Shown here in pieces: positions 23,005 to 31,521 of a stretch of DNA of 34,179 nt. The notes under the pieces are model-generated. The model was not told where the DNA came from. It made no database searches and saw only the letters and a program-made list of their open reading frames with translations. The DNA lies in NCBI GenBank assembly GCA_035264445.1, contig DATFQE010000283.1, forward strand, positions 1-34,179. The letters are read 5' to 3'. The DNA is from DATFQE01 sp035264445. Lineage in GTDB: Bacteria > Actinomycetota > Thermoleophilia > Gaiellales > Gaiellaceae. Position numbers and translations under genes: made by a program. The number at the start of each line of letters is the position of its first letter. Within the stretch, counting starts at the first letter, position 1.

Positions 23005-23856
23005 CTACCCCGCGAGAAGTCGCTTCGCCTGCTCGTAGAACGGGATGTCGACGAACTCGCCGTCGACGAGCACGGCGCCCTCGCCGGCGGCGAGCGCCTG
23101 CTCGTACTCCTCCACCACCCGCCGCGCCCGGGCGAGCTCGTCGTCCGTCGGCGCGAAGACCTCGTTGAGGATCGGAATCTGGCTCGGGTGGACGCAGGGT
23201 GCGCCACGCAGGCCGAGCGCGCGCGAGCGCTCGGCGACCCGGCGAAACGCGTCGAGGTCGCCGAACTCCGTGATCGAGCCGACGAGGCCGATCGGGACGC
23301 GACCGGCCGCGATCGTGGCAGTCACGACCTGGAAGCTCGCGATCACGTTCCCGTCGCCGCCCGCCTCCATTCCGGTCGCGATCGTGAAGTCGCTCGAGCC
23401 GAGGCCGATCGCGACGACGCGGGGATGAGCGTTGGCGATCTCCGCTACGCGGAGCAGGCCCCTAGGCCCTTCGATGCGGGGGAAGAGGAGCATGTGTCCG
23501 ACCGGGAGCCCGCGTTCCTCCTCGACCGAGGCGGCCACCTCCGCCAAGCCGATGACATGCTCGGCCGAGTCGACCTTCGGCAGGACGAGGGCACGGACGT
23601 TCGGGTCGACGGCCGCCTCGATGTCCCGCACGGCCAGCCGCCACGGGCGGTTGATCCGGACGAGCACGTCGACGCCGGCCTCCGCGATCCTCGCGGCCGC
23701 CTCGCGAACAAGCGCCCGAGCGCGGTCCTTCTCGGACGGGGCGACCGCGTCCTCGAGCTCGAGGATGACCGCGTCCGCTCCGCGCTCGTGCGCTTTCGCG
23801 ACGAAGCGCTCCGACGTGACCGGCACGTAGAGGAGCGAGCGCCAGCGTGGGGTCAT
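23005..23856 (-). CDS. HpcH/HpaI aldolase/citrate lyase beta family (CitE-like) lyase
   Basis: A 283-residue TIM-barrel lyase. Family motifs are RSLLYVPVTSERFVAKA, VILELEDAVAPSEK (metal/CoA region), VRINRPW, FPRIEGPRGLL (catalytic Glu region), IGLGSSDF (metal Asp) and CVHPSQIPILNEVF. Enzymes of this group cleave citryl-, malyl- or citramalyl-CoA to acetyl-CoA plus a keto acid, Mg-dependent, without the citrate lyase alpha and gamma subunits. ATG 23856 overlaps the CoA-transferase stop (ATGA), so the two are coupled: acid activation by CoA transfer, then cleavage. Malyl-CoA or citramalyl-CoA are the simplest candidates (inference). Confidence 0.88.
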   Translation of the reverse strand: MTPRWRSLLYVPVTSERFVAKAHERGADAVILELEDAVAPSEKDRARALVREAAARIAEAGVDVLVRINRPWRLAVRDIEAAVDPNVRALVLPKVDSAEHVIGLAEVAASVEEERGLPVGHMLLFPRIEGPRGLLRVAEIANAHPRVVAIGLGSSDFTIATGMEAGGDGNVIASFQVVTATIAAGRVPIGLVGSITEFGDLDAFRRVAERSRALGLRGAPCVHPSQIPILNEVFAPTDDELARARRVVEEYEQALAAGEGAVLVDGEFVDIPFYEQAKRLLAG

Positions 23857-25079
23857 ACAACGCCATCCTTCGCCAGCTCCGCGAGCTCGCGCTCGGAGAT
23901 TCCGAGCTCACCGTAGACCTCGGCGTTGTGCTCGCCCAGGTTCGGCGCCGGCCTCCGGATCGCTCCGGGGGTGCTCGAGAGCCGCGGCACGACGTTATGG
24001 AGCACGACACCATCCTCCGTCTCGACGATCGCCTCGCGAGCGCGGTAGTGCTGATCCTCGAGGATGTCGAGCGCGTCGTACACCGGCCCGATCGTCAGGC
24101 GGTTGTCCGCGGCGAGCGCGAGCAGCTCGTCACGCGTGAAGCGCGCGAATTCCTCGGCGAGCACGTCGTGGAGCCCGAGCCGGTTTGTCAGTCGCGCCTC
24201 GTAGGTCGCGAAGCGCGGGTCGAGCAGCAGGTCGTCGCGCCCGAGGGCCGCGAACAGCCGCGCGACCGTCTCGTCCGTGGCCGCGGAGACCGCGATCCAG
24301 TGCCCGTCGCCGGTCTGGAACGCGCCTCGGACCGATGAGACACCGGCGCCCTCGCCGCGCTGCCGGAGCTTCCCGCGAGCCGCGTAGGCCGTCGCGTCCG
24401 AGCCCATGATCGAGAACAACGGCTCGAACAGCGAGACGTCCACGACCTGCCCGCTCCCGCCGTTGACGCGCGCCTCCCAGAGAGCAGCCAGCGCCGCCGC
24501 AGCCGCATAGGTCCCGGCGACGGTGTCGGCGAGCGACGTCGGTGCCGAGGTCGGCGGACCGTCGAGCGTGCCGTTCAGGTACGTGAACCCCGAGTACGCC
24601 TCGGCGAGCGTGCCGAATCCCGGCTGCGCTGCCTTCGGGCCCGTCTGCCCCCAGCCGGTGATCCGCACGATCACGAGCCGCGGGTTGCGCTCGAGCAGCG
24701 TCTCGGGGCCGCCGATGAGCCGCTCGAGCACGCCCGGGGTGAAGTTCTCGGCGAGCACGTCGCCGGTCTCGGCGAGACGCAGGAGCAGCTCGCGTCCACG
24801 CGGCTTCGAGAGGTCGAGCGTGACGCTGCGCTTGTTCCGTGCGTACGCGCGCCAGTTCGCGTCGTAGCCGTCGACGGTGGTGTGGCGGAGCCCGTCGCCG
24901 CTACCCGGCCGCTCGACCTTGATCACGTCCGCGCCGAGATCGGCCAGGACGAGCCCGAGTTGGCCGCCGGAGATCAGCCTCGTGAGGTCGAGGACGCGAA
25001 CACCGGTGAGCGGGCCGCGCGCATCGGAGTCGAACCGCGCCTTGGGCAGGTCGAGGCGTGTCGGCTCGACCGTCGTCAC
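23853..25079 (-). CDS. CaiB/BaiF (class III) CoA-transferase
   Basis: A 408-residue formyl-CoA transferase-type enzyme that moves CoA between acids. N-terminal motif GVRVLDLTRLISGGQLGLVLADLGADVIKVERPGSGD is split by the knot typical of the family; YARNKRSVTLDL follows. The catalytic Asp is the one in SLADTVAGTYAAAAALAAL, equivalent to Asp169 of formyl-CoA transferase, and NGGSGQVVDVSLFE follows. GTG 25079 overlaps the ABC ATPase stop (GTGA) and is preferred over GTG 25094. The CitE-like lyase next door makes a dicarboxylic or hydroxy acid the likely substrate, with acetyl- or succinyl-CoA as donor (inference). Confidence 0.9.
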   Translation of the reverse strand: MTTVEPTRLDLPKARFDSDARGPLTGVRVLDLTRLISGGQLGLVLADLGADVIKVERPGSGDGLRHTTVDGYDANWRAYARNKRSVTLDLSKPRGRELLLRLAETGDVLAENFTPGVLERLIGGPETLLERNPRLVIVRITGWGQTGPKAAQPGFGTLAEAYSGFTYLNGTLDGPPTSAPTSLADTVAGTYAAAAALAALWEARVNGGSGQVVDVSLFEPLFSIMGSDATAYAARGKLRQRGEGAGVSSVRGAFQTGDGHWIAVSAATDETVARLFAALGRDDLLLDPRFATYEARLTNRLGLHDVLAEEFARFTRDELLALAADNRLTIGPVYDALDILEDQHYRAREAIVETEDGVVLHNVVPRLSSTPGAIRRPAPNLGEHNAEVYGELGISERELAELAKDGVV

Positions 25080-26152
25080 TCGACCATCGAGCACGCGTCC
25101 TGCGGGATGTGCACCCTGATCCGGGCACCGTCGACCGGCCTCGAGGTCTGGGCGATCAGCCGGAGCGCGCCCGCCTCGAGCTCATACTCGTAGTGGTCGC
25201 CGAGGAAGGCGGTCGAATGCACGTCGGCATCCCACGTGTTCGTGCCGTTGACGGACGTGTCGCCGCTCGTGAGTAGCGTCATCGCCTCCGGGCGAACGAC
25301 CACCGTCACGCGGTCGGAGACGCGTGCACCTTTCGCGGCGCGCACGGTCAGGCGCCGCGACCCGTCGAGCTCGAGCACCGCCTGGCCGCCGTCGACGCCG
25401 GCGACGACGCCCTCGAACAGGTTGACCCGGCCGACGAACTCGGCGACGAACCGATTCGCGGGGCGGTGGTAGACGTCCTCGGGCGCGCCGATCTGCTGGA
25501 TCTCGCCCGCGCTCATCACGGCGACCCGATCGCTCATCGACAGCGCCTCGTCCTGGTCGTGGGTGACGAAGATCGTCGTCAGCCCGAGTCGGTGCTGGAG
25601 ATCCTTCACCCACGTGCGGGCGCGGATCCTGAGCTTGGCGTCGAGGTTCGAGAAAGGCTCGTCGAGCAGCAGGACGGACGGGGAGTAGACCAGCGCCCGG
25701 GCGAGGGCGACGCGCTGCTGCTGCCCGCCGGAGAGCTCGTGCGGGTAGCGCTTCTCGTACGGCGTCATCTCGACAAGCTCGAGCGTCTGCGCGATCCGCG
25801 AGCGGATCTCGGCCCGCTTCAGCCTCCGCACCTTGAGCGGGAACGCGAGGTTCTCGAAAACCGTCATGTGCGGCCAAACGGCGTAGGACTGGAAGACGAT
25901 GCCGAGGTTGCGCCGCTCGGCCGGAAGCGCGATCCGCTTCGCGGCGTCGAACACCGTCTCGTCGCCCACGCCGATGCGGCCTTGCTCCGGCTGCTGGAAG
26001 CCCGCGATCGACATCAGGGTCGTCGACTTGCCACAGCCGCTCGGGCCGAGCAGCGTGAACAGCTCGCCGTCCCTCACCGTGAAGTCGACGTTGTCGAGCG
26101 CGCGCTGGTCGCCGAAGGTCTTGACCAGACCCTCGACGGTGATCTCAGGCAT
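25076..26152 (-). CDS. ABC importer ATPase, FbpC/PotA class
   Basis: A 358-residue ATPase: Walker A GPSGCGKS (36-43), Q-loop VFQSYAVWPHMTV, signature LSGGQQQR (140-147), Walker B LLLDEP (161-166), switch FVTHDQDEA, and a C-terminal TOBE domain. ATG 26152 has GGAGG 5 nt upstream and overlaps the permease stop by 8 nt; the longer open frame to 26290 is a shadow of the permease gene. It energises the fused permease next to it. The class includes iron(III), phosphonate and carboxylate importers. Confidence 0.93.
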   Translation of the reverse strand: MPEITVEGLVKTFGDQRALDNVDFTVRDGELFTLLGPSGCGKSTTLMSIAGFQQPEQGRIGVGDETVFDAAKRIALPAERRNLGIVFQSYAVWPHMTVFENLAFPLKVRRLKRAEIRSRIAQTLELVEMTPYEKRYPHELSGGQQQRVALARALVYSPSVLLLDEPFSNLDAKLRIRARTWVKDLQHRLGLTTIFVTHDQDEALSMSDRVAVMSAGEIQQIGAPEDVYHRPANRFVAEFVGRVNLFEGVVAGVDGGQAVLELDGSRRLTVRAAKGARVSDRVTVVVRPEAMTLLTSGDTSVNGTNTWDADVHSTAFLGDHYEYELEAGALRLIAQTSRPVDGARIRVHIPQDACSMVE

Positions 26153-27884
26153 CGGGGCCTCCAGTTGTGTTGATCTTGAACAGCTTGCTGCCGACGGCGA
26201 GCACGACCACCGTGATGGCGACCTGCAGCATCGCGAGCGCCGCAACGGGCCCGACGGCGCCCTGGATGAACTGAGACAGCATCGTCGCACCCATCACCTC
26301 GGTCCCCGGCTTCACGAGGAACACCGCCGGGTCATAGTCGTTGAGCAACTCCACGAAGAGGAGGATGAAGGCCGCGAACATCGCCGGCCGCAGCAGCGGG
26401 AGGACGATGCGCCGGCTCGTCGTCCACCAGCCTGCCCCTGCAGCCCGTCCGGCGCGATCGAGCTCCTCGCCGATCCGCGCGAGGGTGGGATACATGACGA
26501 CGTACGCGAGCGGCACGTTGCGGACGCAGAAGGCGAGCATGATTCCCCAGATGCTGTTCCGGAACCAGTCACCGAGCGCACCAGTGAGCAGGAATGCCCA
26601 GAAGAAGCCGATCCCGATGATGATCCCGGGGACCGCACGCGGATAGAGCATCACGAACGGCAACGTGCGTCGCAGCCGGAAGGTCGAGCGGTGCGCGACG
26701 AGCGTCGCCAGAGCGACGAACGCCGTCGACAGCACGGCACCGACGAGCGCGATGATCAGGCTGTTCTGGATCGAGTTCCGGAAGATGCCGTCGTCGAGCG
26801 CCTGCCAGTGGCTCCAGGTGAGCAGGTCCCATGGGGCGATCAGGGGGGTGAGGAAGACGACGAACGACATCAGGGCCAGACCGAGGACGGGCAGGAGCGT
26901 CGTGAAGAGCAGATACAGCGTGATCACGCCCGCGAGCGGCCAGCGCCAGCTGCGTAGCGAGAGGAAGGCGACCCTGCCGGCCTTGCCGCCGACCGAGACG
27001 AACCGTGCCTCGGCGCCGAGCAGCCGGTTGCGGACGACGAGGAGGAGCGTCGCCACCAGGAGCAGGATCATGGCGCCGGCGCTGACCGCACCGGGGTCGG
27101 GGGAGGTGCCGTTCGTCCAGAGGGTGTACAGGTAGCTCGAGACGAACTGGATGTTGTTCGGCACGCCGAGCAGGAGCGGGATCCCGAGCACGGCGATCGA
27201 GAGCGTGAAGATCAACGTCGCCGAGTTCAGGAGCGCCGGCCTCAGCATCGGGATCGTGATGCTGCGAAGCACCCGCAACGGTGTCGCGCCCGTGCTGCGC
27301 GCCGCGTCCTCCAGCGACGAATCGGCGCGGGCGAGCGCCGCCTGGCAGGTCAGGAACGCGACCGGCATCAGCCTCGTCGCCTCGACGAGCGCCATCCCGA
27401 AGATCGTGTTGATCGCGGGTACGCCGATGTGCAGCCGCTGGTTGAAGAAGCTCGTGATGTAGCCGCCCTCGCCCCAGACCGCGATCCAGCCGAGCACCAT
27501 CCCGAGCGACGGCAGCAGGAGGGGCAGGAGGACGAGCTTGCCGAACGACCGCCGCCCCGGCAGGTCGGTACGGGTGCAGAGGATCGCGACCGCCGCCCCG
27601 AGTGCGACCGCCATCGCCGTCGTGAGCACGGCGAACTGGAGGGTGTTCCACCAGGCGTGCCAGAAGGCCCGTTCGCGGAGCAGCTCACGGTACGGCTCGA
27701 GCGTGAAGACCCCGCCGGACTCGTACAGCGGGCGGTCTCTGATCGAGGCGTAGGCGAGGGGGAGGAACGGGCCCAGGACGAGCGTGACGACGAGCGCCCA
27801 GGTCAGCCACTGGAGCAGGCTGGCCGGGACAATGCTCCGCCTTGGGCGGGGGAGCGCGTCGGTGGCGTAAGTCGTCGACGTCAT
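26145..27884 (-). CDS. ABC importer permease, fused two-domain FbpB/ThiP type
   Basis: A 579-residue membrane protein carrying both permease halves in one chain. It has about 12 transmembrane segments and two EAA coupling loops: LEDAARSTGATPLRVLRSITIP in the first half and LDRAGRAAGAGWWTTSRRIVLP in the second. This fusion is usual in FbpB (iron), ThiP and 2-aminoethylphosphonate-type importers. ATG 27884 is the start, 22 bp after the binding-protein gene, and the end overlaps the ATPase gene. Confidence 0.92.
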   Translation of the reverse strand: MTSTTYATDALPRPRRSIVPASLLQWLTWALVVTLVLGPFLPLAYASIRDRPLYESGGVFTLEPYRELLRERAFWHAWWNTLQFAVLTTAMAVALGAAVAILCTRTDLPGRRSFGKLVLLPLLLPSLGMVLGWIAVWGEGGYITSFFNQRLHIGVPAINTIFGMALVEATRLMPVAFLTCQAALARADSSLEDAARSTGATPLRVLRSITIPMLRPALLNSATLIFTLSIAVLGIPLLLGVPNNIQFVSSYLYTLWTNGTSPDPGAVSAGAMILLLVATLLLVVRNRLLGAEARFVSVGGKAGRVAFLSLRSWRWPLAGVITLYLLFTTLLPVLGLALMSFVVFLTPLIAPWDLLTWSHWQALDDGIFRNSIQNSLIIALVGAVLSTAFVALATLVAHRSTFRLRRTLPFVMLYPRAVPGIIIGIGFFWAFLLTGALGDWFRNSIWGIMLAFCVRNVPLAYVVMYPTLARIGEELDRAGRAAGAGWWTTSRRIVLPLLRPAMFAAFILLFVELLNDYDPAVFLVKPGTEVMGATMLSQFIQGAVGPVAALAMLQVAITVVVLAVGSKLFKINTTGGPDA

Positions 27885-27906
27885 CCTGGGCTCGAGTCCC
27901 AGCGGC

Positions 27907-29010
27907 CTAGCCGAAGATCGCGTGCCAGCGGTTCTGGAAGGTCGGCCGGTCGTTGACGAACTTCTGGCTGAAGGGGACGAAGATCACGTTCTTCTGTCCG
28001 ACCTTTGCGTACACCTCCGCGAGCGTGTTCTTGCAGCCGTTGGCCGGCTTGAACTTCAGCCGGAAGGCGGTGAAGCCGGCCTCGCACATGATCTGCTGGC
28101 CCTGCGTGCTGTAGACGTAGTTCAGGAACAGCTTGCCCGAGGCTGGGCTTGCACCCCGCTTCGTCACGCCGATCCCGCGAGGCACGAGCGAGGTGGCGTC
28201 GCGCATGTATGCCCAGCCGAGGAGCTCTCGATACTGCGCGTTCGTCTCGATCGTGAAGCGCGCCGTCGGCGAGGTTAGGTACGCCGCCTTGGCCGCTCCC
28301 TGAGCGAGCAGCTGCAGCTGCTGGGCGACACCTGTCGCCGCTCGCAGGCGGTCCTTGCCGACCCGCTGGAGGTTCGCCCAGCCCTTCTTCTGCACGTAGC
28401 CCCAGAGTGCGGTGTAGCCAAAGAGGTTGTCGACCGTGTAACCCGTGAGCTTGTCGTACGTGCCGCTGTCGCTAGCGAGCGCGGCGAGCGTCGTCGGCAC
28501 CTTGCCCCCGGTCAGGCGCTTGTTGTAGACGATGATCGCCGGGTCGGGCGAGAGCACGAAGATGCCCTTGTACTGCTTGACGAAGCTCGGGTACTTGTCG
28601 ATCCCGCCGGGCACGAAGTCCTGGACGTAGCCCTGGCGCCGTGCGTAGACCCACAGGTTCGGGGCGCTCGAGACAAGCAGGTCGGCCGTGCGCGAGCCCT
28701 GCGCAGCCTCGGAGGCGTACTTCGAGAAGATGACGTTGTTGTCGAGGTCGTAGGACGTGACCTTGATCCACGGATACTTCGCCGTGAACGCGTCGGTCAC
28801 GACCTTCCAGTTCGCCGCGGGCGCGTTGCCGTAGACGACGAGCCCCGACTCGCCCCGCGACTGGGCGACGAGCTTCGCGACGGGCGGATTCGCCTTGATC
28901 GGCGTCTGTGCGGGTGTGCCGGCGCCCGCCAGCGCGGCGCTGGCAAGCGCGGTGACGAGGACGAGTCCGAGCGCGACAACCCGCCCCTTACGAGATGAGA
29001 ACGTGGCCAC
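27907..29010 (-). CDS. ABC importer solute-binding protein, FbpA-like (family 1)
   Basis: A 367-residue exported protein. GTG 29010 has GGAGGG 6 nt upstream. Signal peptide: RKGRVVALGLVLVTALASAALAGAG, without a lipobox Cys. The mature part follows the iron/2-aminoethylphosphonate/carboxylate binding-protein pattern: GLVVYGNAPAANWKVVTDAF, YPWIKVTSYDLDNN, TADLLVSSAPN, FVLSPDPAIIVYNKR and ASPASGKLFLNYVYSTQGQQ. The tyrosine pair that ligates iron in FbpA is not evident near the C-terminus, and control by a CitA/CitB system points to an organic acid rather than iron. First gene of the operon, divergent from the sensor kinase. Confidence 0.88.
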   Translation of the reverse strand: MATFSSRKGRVVALGLVLVTALASAALAGAGTPAQTPIKANPPVAKLVAQSRGESGLVVYGNAPAANWKVVTDAFTAKYPWIKVTSYDLDNNVIFSKYASEAAQGSRTADLLVSSAPNLWVYARRQGYVQDFVPGGIDKYPSFVKQYKGIFVLSPDPAIIVYNKRLTGGKVPTTLAALASDSGTYDKLTGYTVDNLFGYTALWGYVQKKGWANLQRVGKDRLRAATGVAQQLQLLAQGAAKAAYLTSPTARFTIETNAQYRELLGWAYMRDATSLVPRGIGVTKRGASPASGKLFLNYVYSTQGQQIMCEAGFTAFRLKFKPANGCKNTLAEVYAKVGQKNVIFVPFSQKFVNDRPTFQNRWHAIFG

Positions 29011-29175
29011 GGTATCCCTCCGGTTAGCGAGTGGTGAACAAAGCGGCGGTGATGTTGCGATCTGCACAACCGCGCGTCCAGGCTTGTGGCCGTTGTCGAG
29101 CGAATCGACCTTTGTGAGCGTTTTCTCCTTTTTGCTCACGCGGGATTCGGCGACCGGCGTCGTACCATCTGACGC
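29011..29175. promoter_or_regulatory. Divergent promoter region with spaced inverted repeat
   Basis: A 165-bp gap between the binding-protein operon (minus) and the two-component genes (plus). It holds GTGAGC (29114-29119) and GCTCAC (29134-29139), an inverted repeat whose half-sites are 20 bp apart centre to centre, about two helical turns, separated by a T-rich stretch (GTTTTCTCCTTTTT). This is a plausible binding site for the dimeric CitB-type regulator. Confidence 0.5.
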
Positions 29176-30786
29176 ATGGAGCGGCCGAAGGTCTGGCGGC
29201 GTCCGCGTCTCTCGACGCAGATCCTGCTGCTCCAGGTCGCGATCATCGTCCTGACCGTCGGGGCCGGACTGGCCGTTTCGGTGATCCAGGCCCGCCGCCA
29301 GCTCGACAAGCAGACGGGCGAGACCTCGCTCGCTATCGCGCGGTCGGTGGCGTCGCTCGACTCGATCGTCGAGGCCTTCGGCGAACCTCGTCCCGAGCGG
29401 ACGATCAACCCGATCGCGGAAGGGATCCGGAAGCGCACCGAGGCGGCGTTCATCGTCGTGGCGAACCGGCAGGGAATCCGCTACTCGCATCCGGATTCGG
29501 CCAAGATCGGCGAGCGTGTCTCGACAGACCCGAGCGTCGCGCTCTCGGGCCGCGAGTACATCGGCAGCCAGACGGGGACGCTCGGCCGCTCGGTCCGGGC
29601 GAAGGTTCCGGTTCGCGACCGCGACGGACGGGTGATCGGGCTCGTCTCGGTCGGCATCCTCGAACGCACGATCAGCGCGCGGCTCCTCGCCGACCTGCCG
29701 GTGATCCTGATCGGGCCGGCGCTCGGCCTCGCGCTCGGCATCTTCGGCTCCGTCCTGCTCGCGCGCCGCATCAAGCGGCGGACGTTCGGCCTCGAGCCCC
29801 ACGAGATCGGGACGCTGCTCGAGCACCGCGAGGCGATGCTGCACGGGATCCGCGAGGGCACGATCACCACCGACCTGGACGGACGCGTGACGCTCGTGAA
29901 CGACGAGGCCCGCCGCCTTCTCAAGCTCGACGACGACGCCGTCGGCCGCGACATCATCGAGATCGTCCCGACGGGCCACGTCCGCGAGGTGATGGCCGGG
30001 AACGTCGGTGCCGCCGACCAGGTCGTGCTCGTGAACGACCGCGTGCTCGTCGTCAACCGGATGCCCGTCGCGGTGAGAGGCACGGAGGTCGGCGCAGTGA
30101 TTACGCTGCGCGACCGCACCGAGCTCGAGGGGCTGATGCGCGAGCTGAACGACGTGCGCAGCCTCGCCGACGCGCTCCGAGCCCAGGAGCACGAATTCTC
30201 CCATCGCCTCCACGTGATCGCAGGGCTGATGGAGGTCGGCCGCCACGAGGACGCCGTCCGCTTCATCAAGCAGGAATCGCTCGTCCGGCAGGCGCTCGTC
30301 GCGTCGCTGATGGAGAGCGGCGCCGATCCCGTCCTCGTCGGCCTGCTGCTCGGTAAGGCCGCAGTCGCGTCCGAGCGGGGTGTGGAGCTGCGCGTGACCG
30401 AGGACTCCCGCCTCCCCGGCGAGCTGGCGGATGCGCGGGACCTGATCACGATCGTCGGCAACCTTGTCGACAACGCGCTCGACTCGCTCGCTCCCGCCGG
30501 CTCGGGATCGATCGAGGTGACGATCCGTGAAGAGGCGGGCGGAATCCTCATCCGCGTCCACGACTCCGGCCCCGGGATCGACCCCGGGCTCGTCGAGGAG
30601 ATCTTCACGGACGGCTTCACGACGAAGGTCGCCACCGGCGTCGGCCGGCGAGGGCTCGGACTGGCCCTCGTCAGCGGCGCGGTTCAGCGACGGCGCGGGA
30701 CGGTCAAGGTCGAGAACGCTGACGGCGCCCGCTTCACGGTCTTCCTGCCTCACGTAGCGGCACCGACGGAGCCGGTGTTGACGTGA
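29176..30786 (+). CDS. CitA/DcuS/DctB-type sensor histidine kinase
   Basis: A 536-residue membrane sensor. One transmembrane helix (about 15-36) is followed by an extracytoplasmic PAS-like (PDC/CACHE) sensor of the CitA class with NRQGIRYSHPDSAKIGER, GTLGRSVRAKVPVRD and IGLVSVGIL. A second helix follows (about 174-194), then a cytoplasmic PAS domain (GIREGTITTDLDGRVTLVNDEA). The phospho-acceptor is His339 in the family motif HEFSHRLHVIAGLMEVG. The ATPase has NLVDNALDSL (N box), HDSGPGI (G1) and GRRGLGLALV (G2). Members sense citrate, malate, fumarate or succinate. It overlaps its response regulator by 4 nt (GTGA). Confidence 0.93.
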   Translation: MERPKVWRRPRLSTQILLLQVAIIVLTVGAGLAVSVIQARRQLDKQTGETSLAIARSVASLDSIVEAFGEPRPERTINPIAEGIRKRTEAAFIVVANRQGIRYSHPDSAKIGERVSTDPSVALSGREYIGSQTGTLGRSVRAKVPVRDRDGRVIGLVSVGILERTISARLLADLPVILIGPALGLALGIFGSVLLARRIKRRTFGLEPHEIGTLLEHREAMLHGIREGTITTDLDGRVTLVNDEARRLLKLDDDAVGRDIIEIVPTGHVREVMAGNVGAADQVVLVNDRVLVVNRMPVAVRGTEVGAVITLRDRTELEGLMRELNDVRSLADALRAQEHEFSHRLHVIAGLMEVGRHEDAVRFIKQESLVRQALVASLMESGADPVLVGLLLGKAAVASERGVELRVTEDSRLPGELADARDLITIVGNLVDNALDSLAPAGSGSIEVTIREEAGGILIRVHDSGPGIDPGLVEEIFTDGFTTKVATGVGRRGLGLALVSGAVQRRRGTVKVENADGARFTVFLPHVAAPTEPVLT

Positions 30787-31472
30787 TCCGGACGCTCATC
30801 GTCGACGACGACCCGATGGCGGCGTCGATCCACCGCTCGTACGTCGAGCGGGTCCCGGGCTTCGAAGTGATCGGAGAGGCGCACGCCGGCGGCGAGGCGC
30901 TCGCCTACGTGCGCGTGCTCCACCCGGATCTCCTGCTGCTCGACATTTACCTGCCGGACATGAGCGGAATCGACGTCCTGCGCGAGCTGCGGGAGCGCGG
31001 ATCGCACGCCGACGTGATCGCAATCACGGCGGCCAAGGACGTCGACACGCTGCGAACAGCGATCCACGGCGGGGTCATCCACTACCTCGTGAAGCCGTTC
31101 TTCTTCGACGCACTCCGGGAGCGCCTCGAGAGCTACGCCGCCCACCGCGCACGTCTGGAGCGCCTCAGCGAGCCCGAACAGGCCGACATCGACCACGTGT
31201 TCTCGCTCCTGCGGACGCACGGCCGGACGTCGCTCCCGAAGGGGATCTCGGCGCCGACGCTCGCGCGCGTCGTCGAGACGATCCGCGGGTCGGACGAAGA
31301 GTCGACGGCGGTCGACATCGCCGAGCGCGCCGGCATCAGTCGCGGCACCGCCCGCCGCTACCTCGAGTACCTCGCCGGGACGGGCGCAGTCGAGCTCTCG
31401 CTCCGCTACGGGGCGACGGGCCGCCCCGAGCACCTGTACCGGTGGGCAGGCACCGTCAGCACGGCGCGCTGA
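30783..31472 (+). CDS. CitB/DcuR-type response regulator
   Basis: A 229-residue regulator. The receiver domain has the acidic pocket VDDD (8-10), phospho-acceptor Asp54 (LLLLDIYLPDMSG) and Lys104 (YLVKPF). The C-terminal DNA-binding part carries VDIAERAGISRGTARRYLEYL, the helix-turn-helix of the CitB/DctR class, and ends GRPEHLYRW. GTG 30783 overlaps the kinase stop. The target is most likely the divergent transporter and lyase operon. A decayed relative lies at 21047-21250, at the other end of the same inter-repeat segment. Confidence 0.93.
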   Translation: MIRTLIVDDDPMAASIHRSYVERVPGFEVIGEAHAGGEALAYVRVLHPDLLLLDIYLPDMSGIDVLRELRERGSHADVIAITAAKDVDTLRTAIHGGVIHYLVKPFFFDALRERLESYAAHRARLERLSEPEQADIDHVFSLLRTHGRTSLPKGISAPTLARVVETIRGSDEESTAVDIAERAGISRGTARRYLEYLAGTGAVELSLRYGATGRPEHLYRWAGTVSTAR

Positions 31473-31521
31473 CGTCCACTCGCTAGGCGGAAGGCCGATC
31501 GTCCTGGCGCTCGGGCGACCC

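Noticed and set aside
27907..30753. A 948-residue minus-strand protein
   Set aside because: Only the segment up to 29010 is the binding protein. The upstream part is the shadow of the sensor kinase on the other strand.
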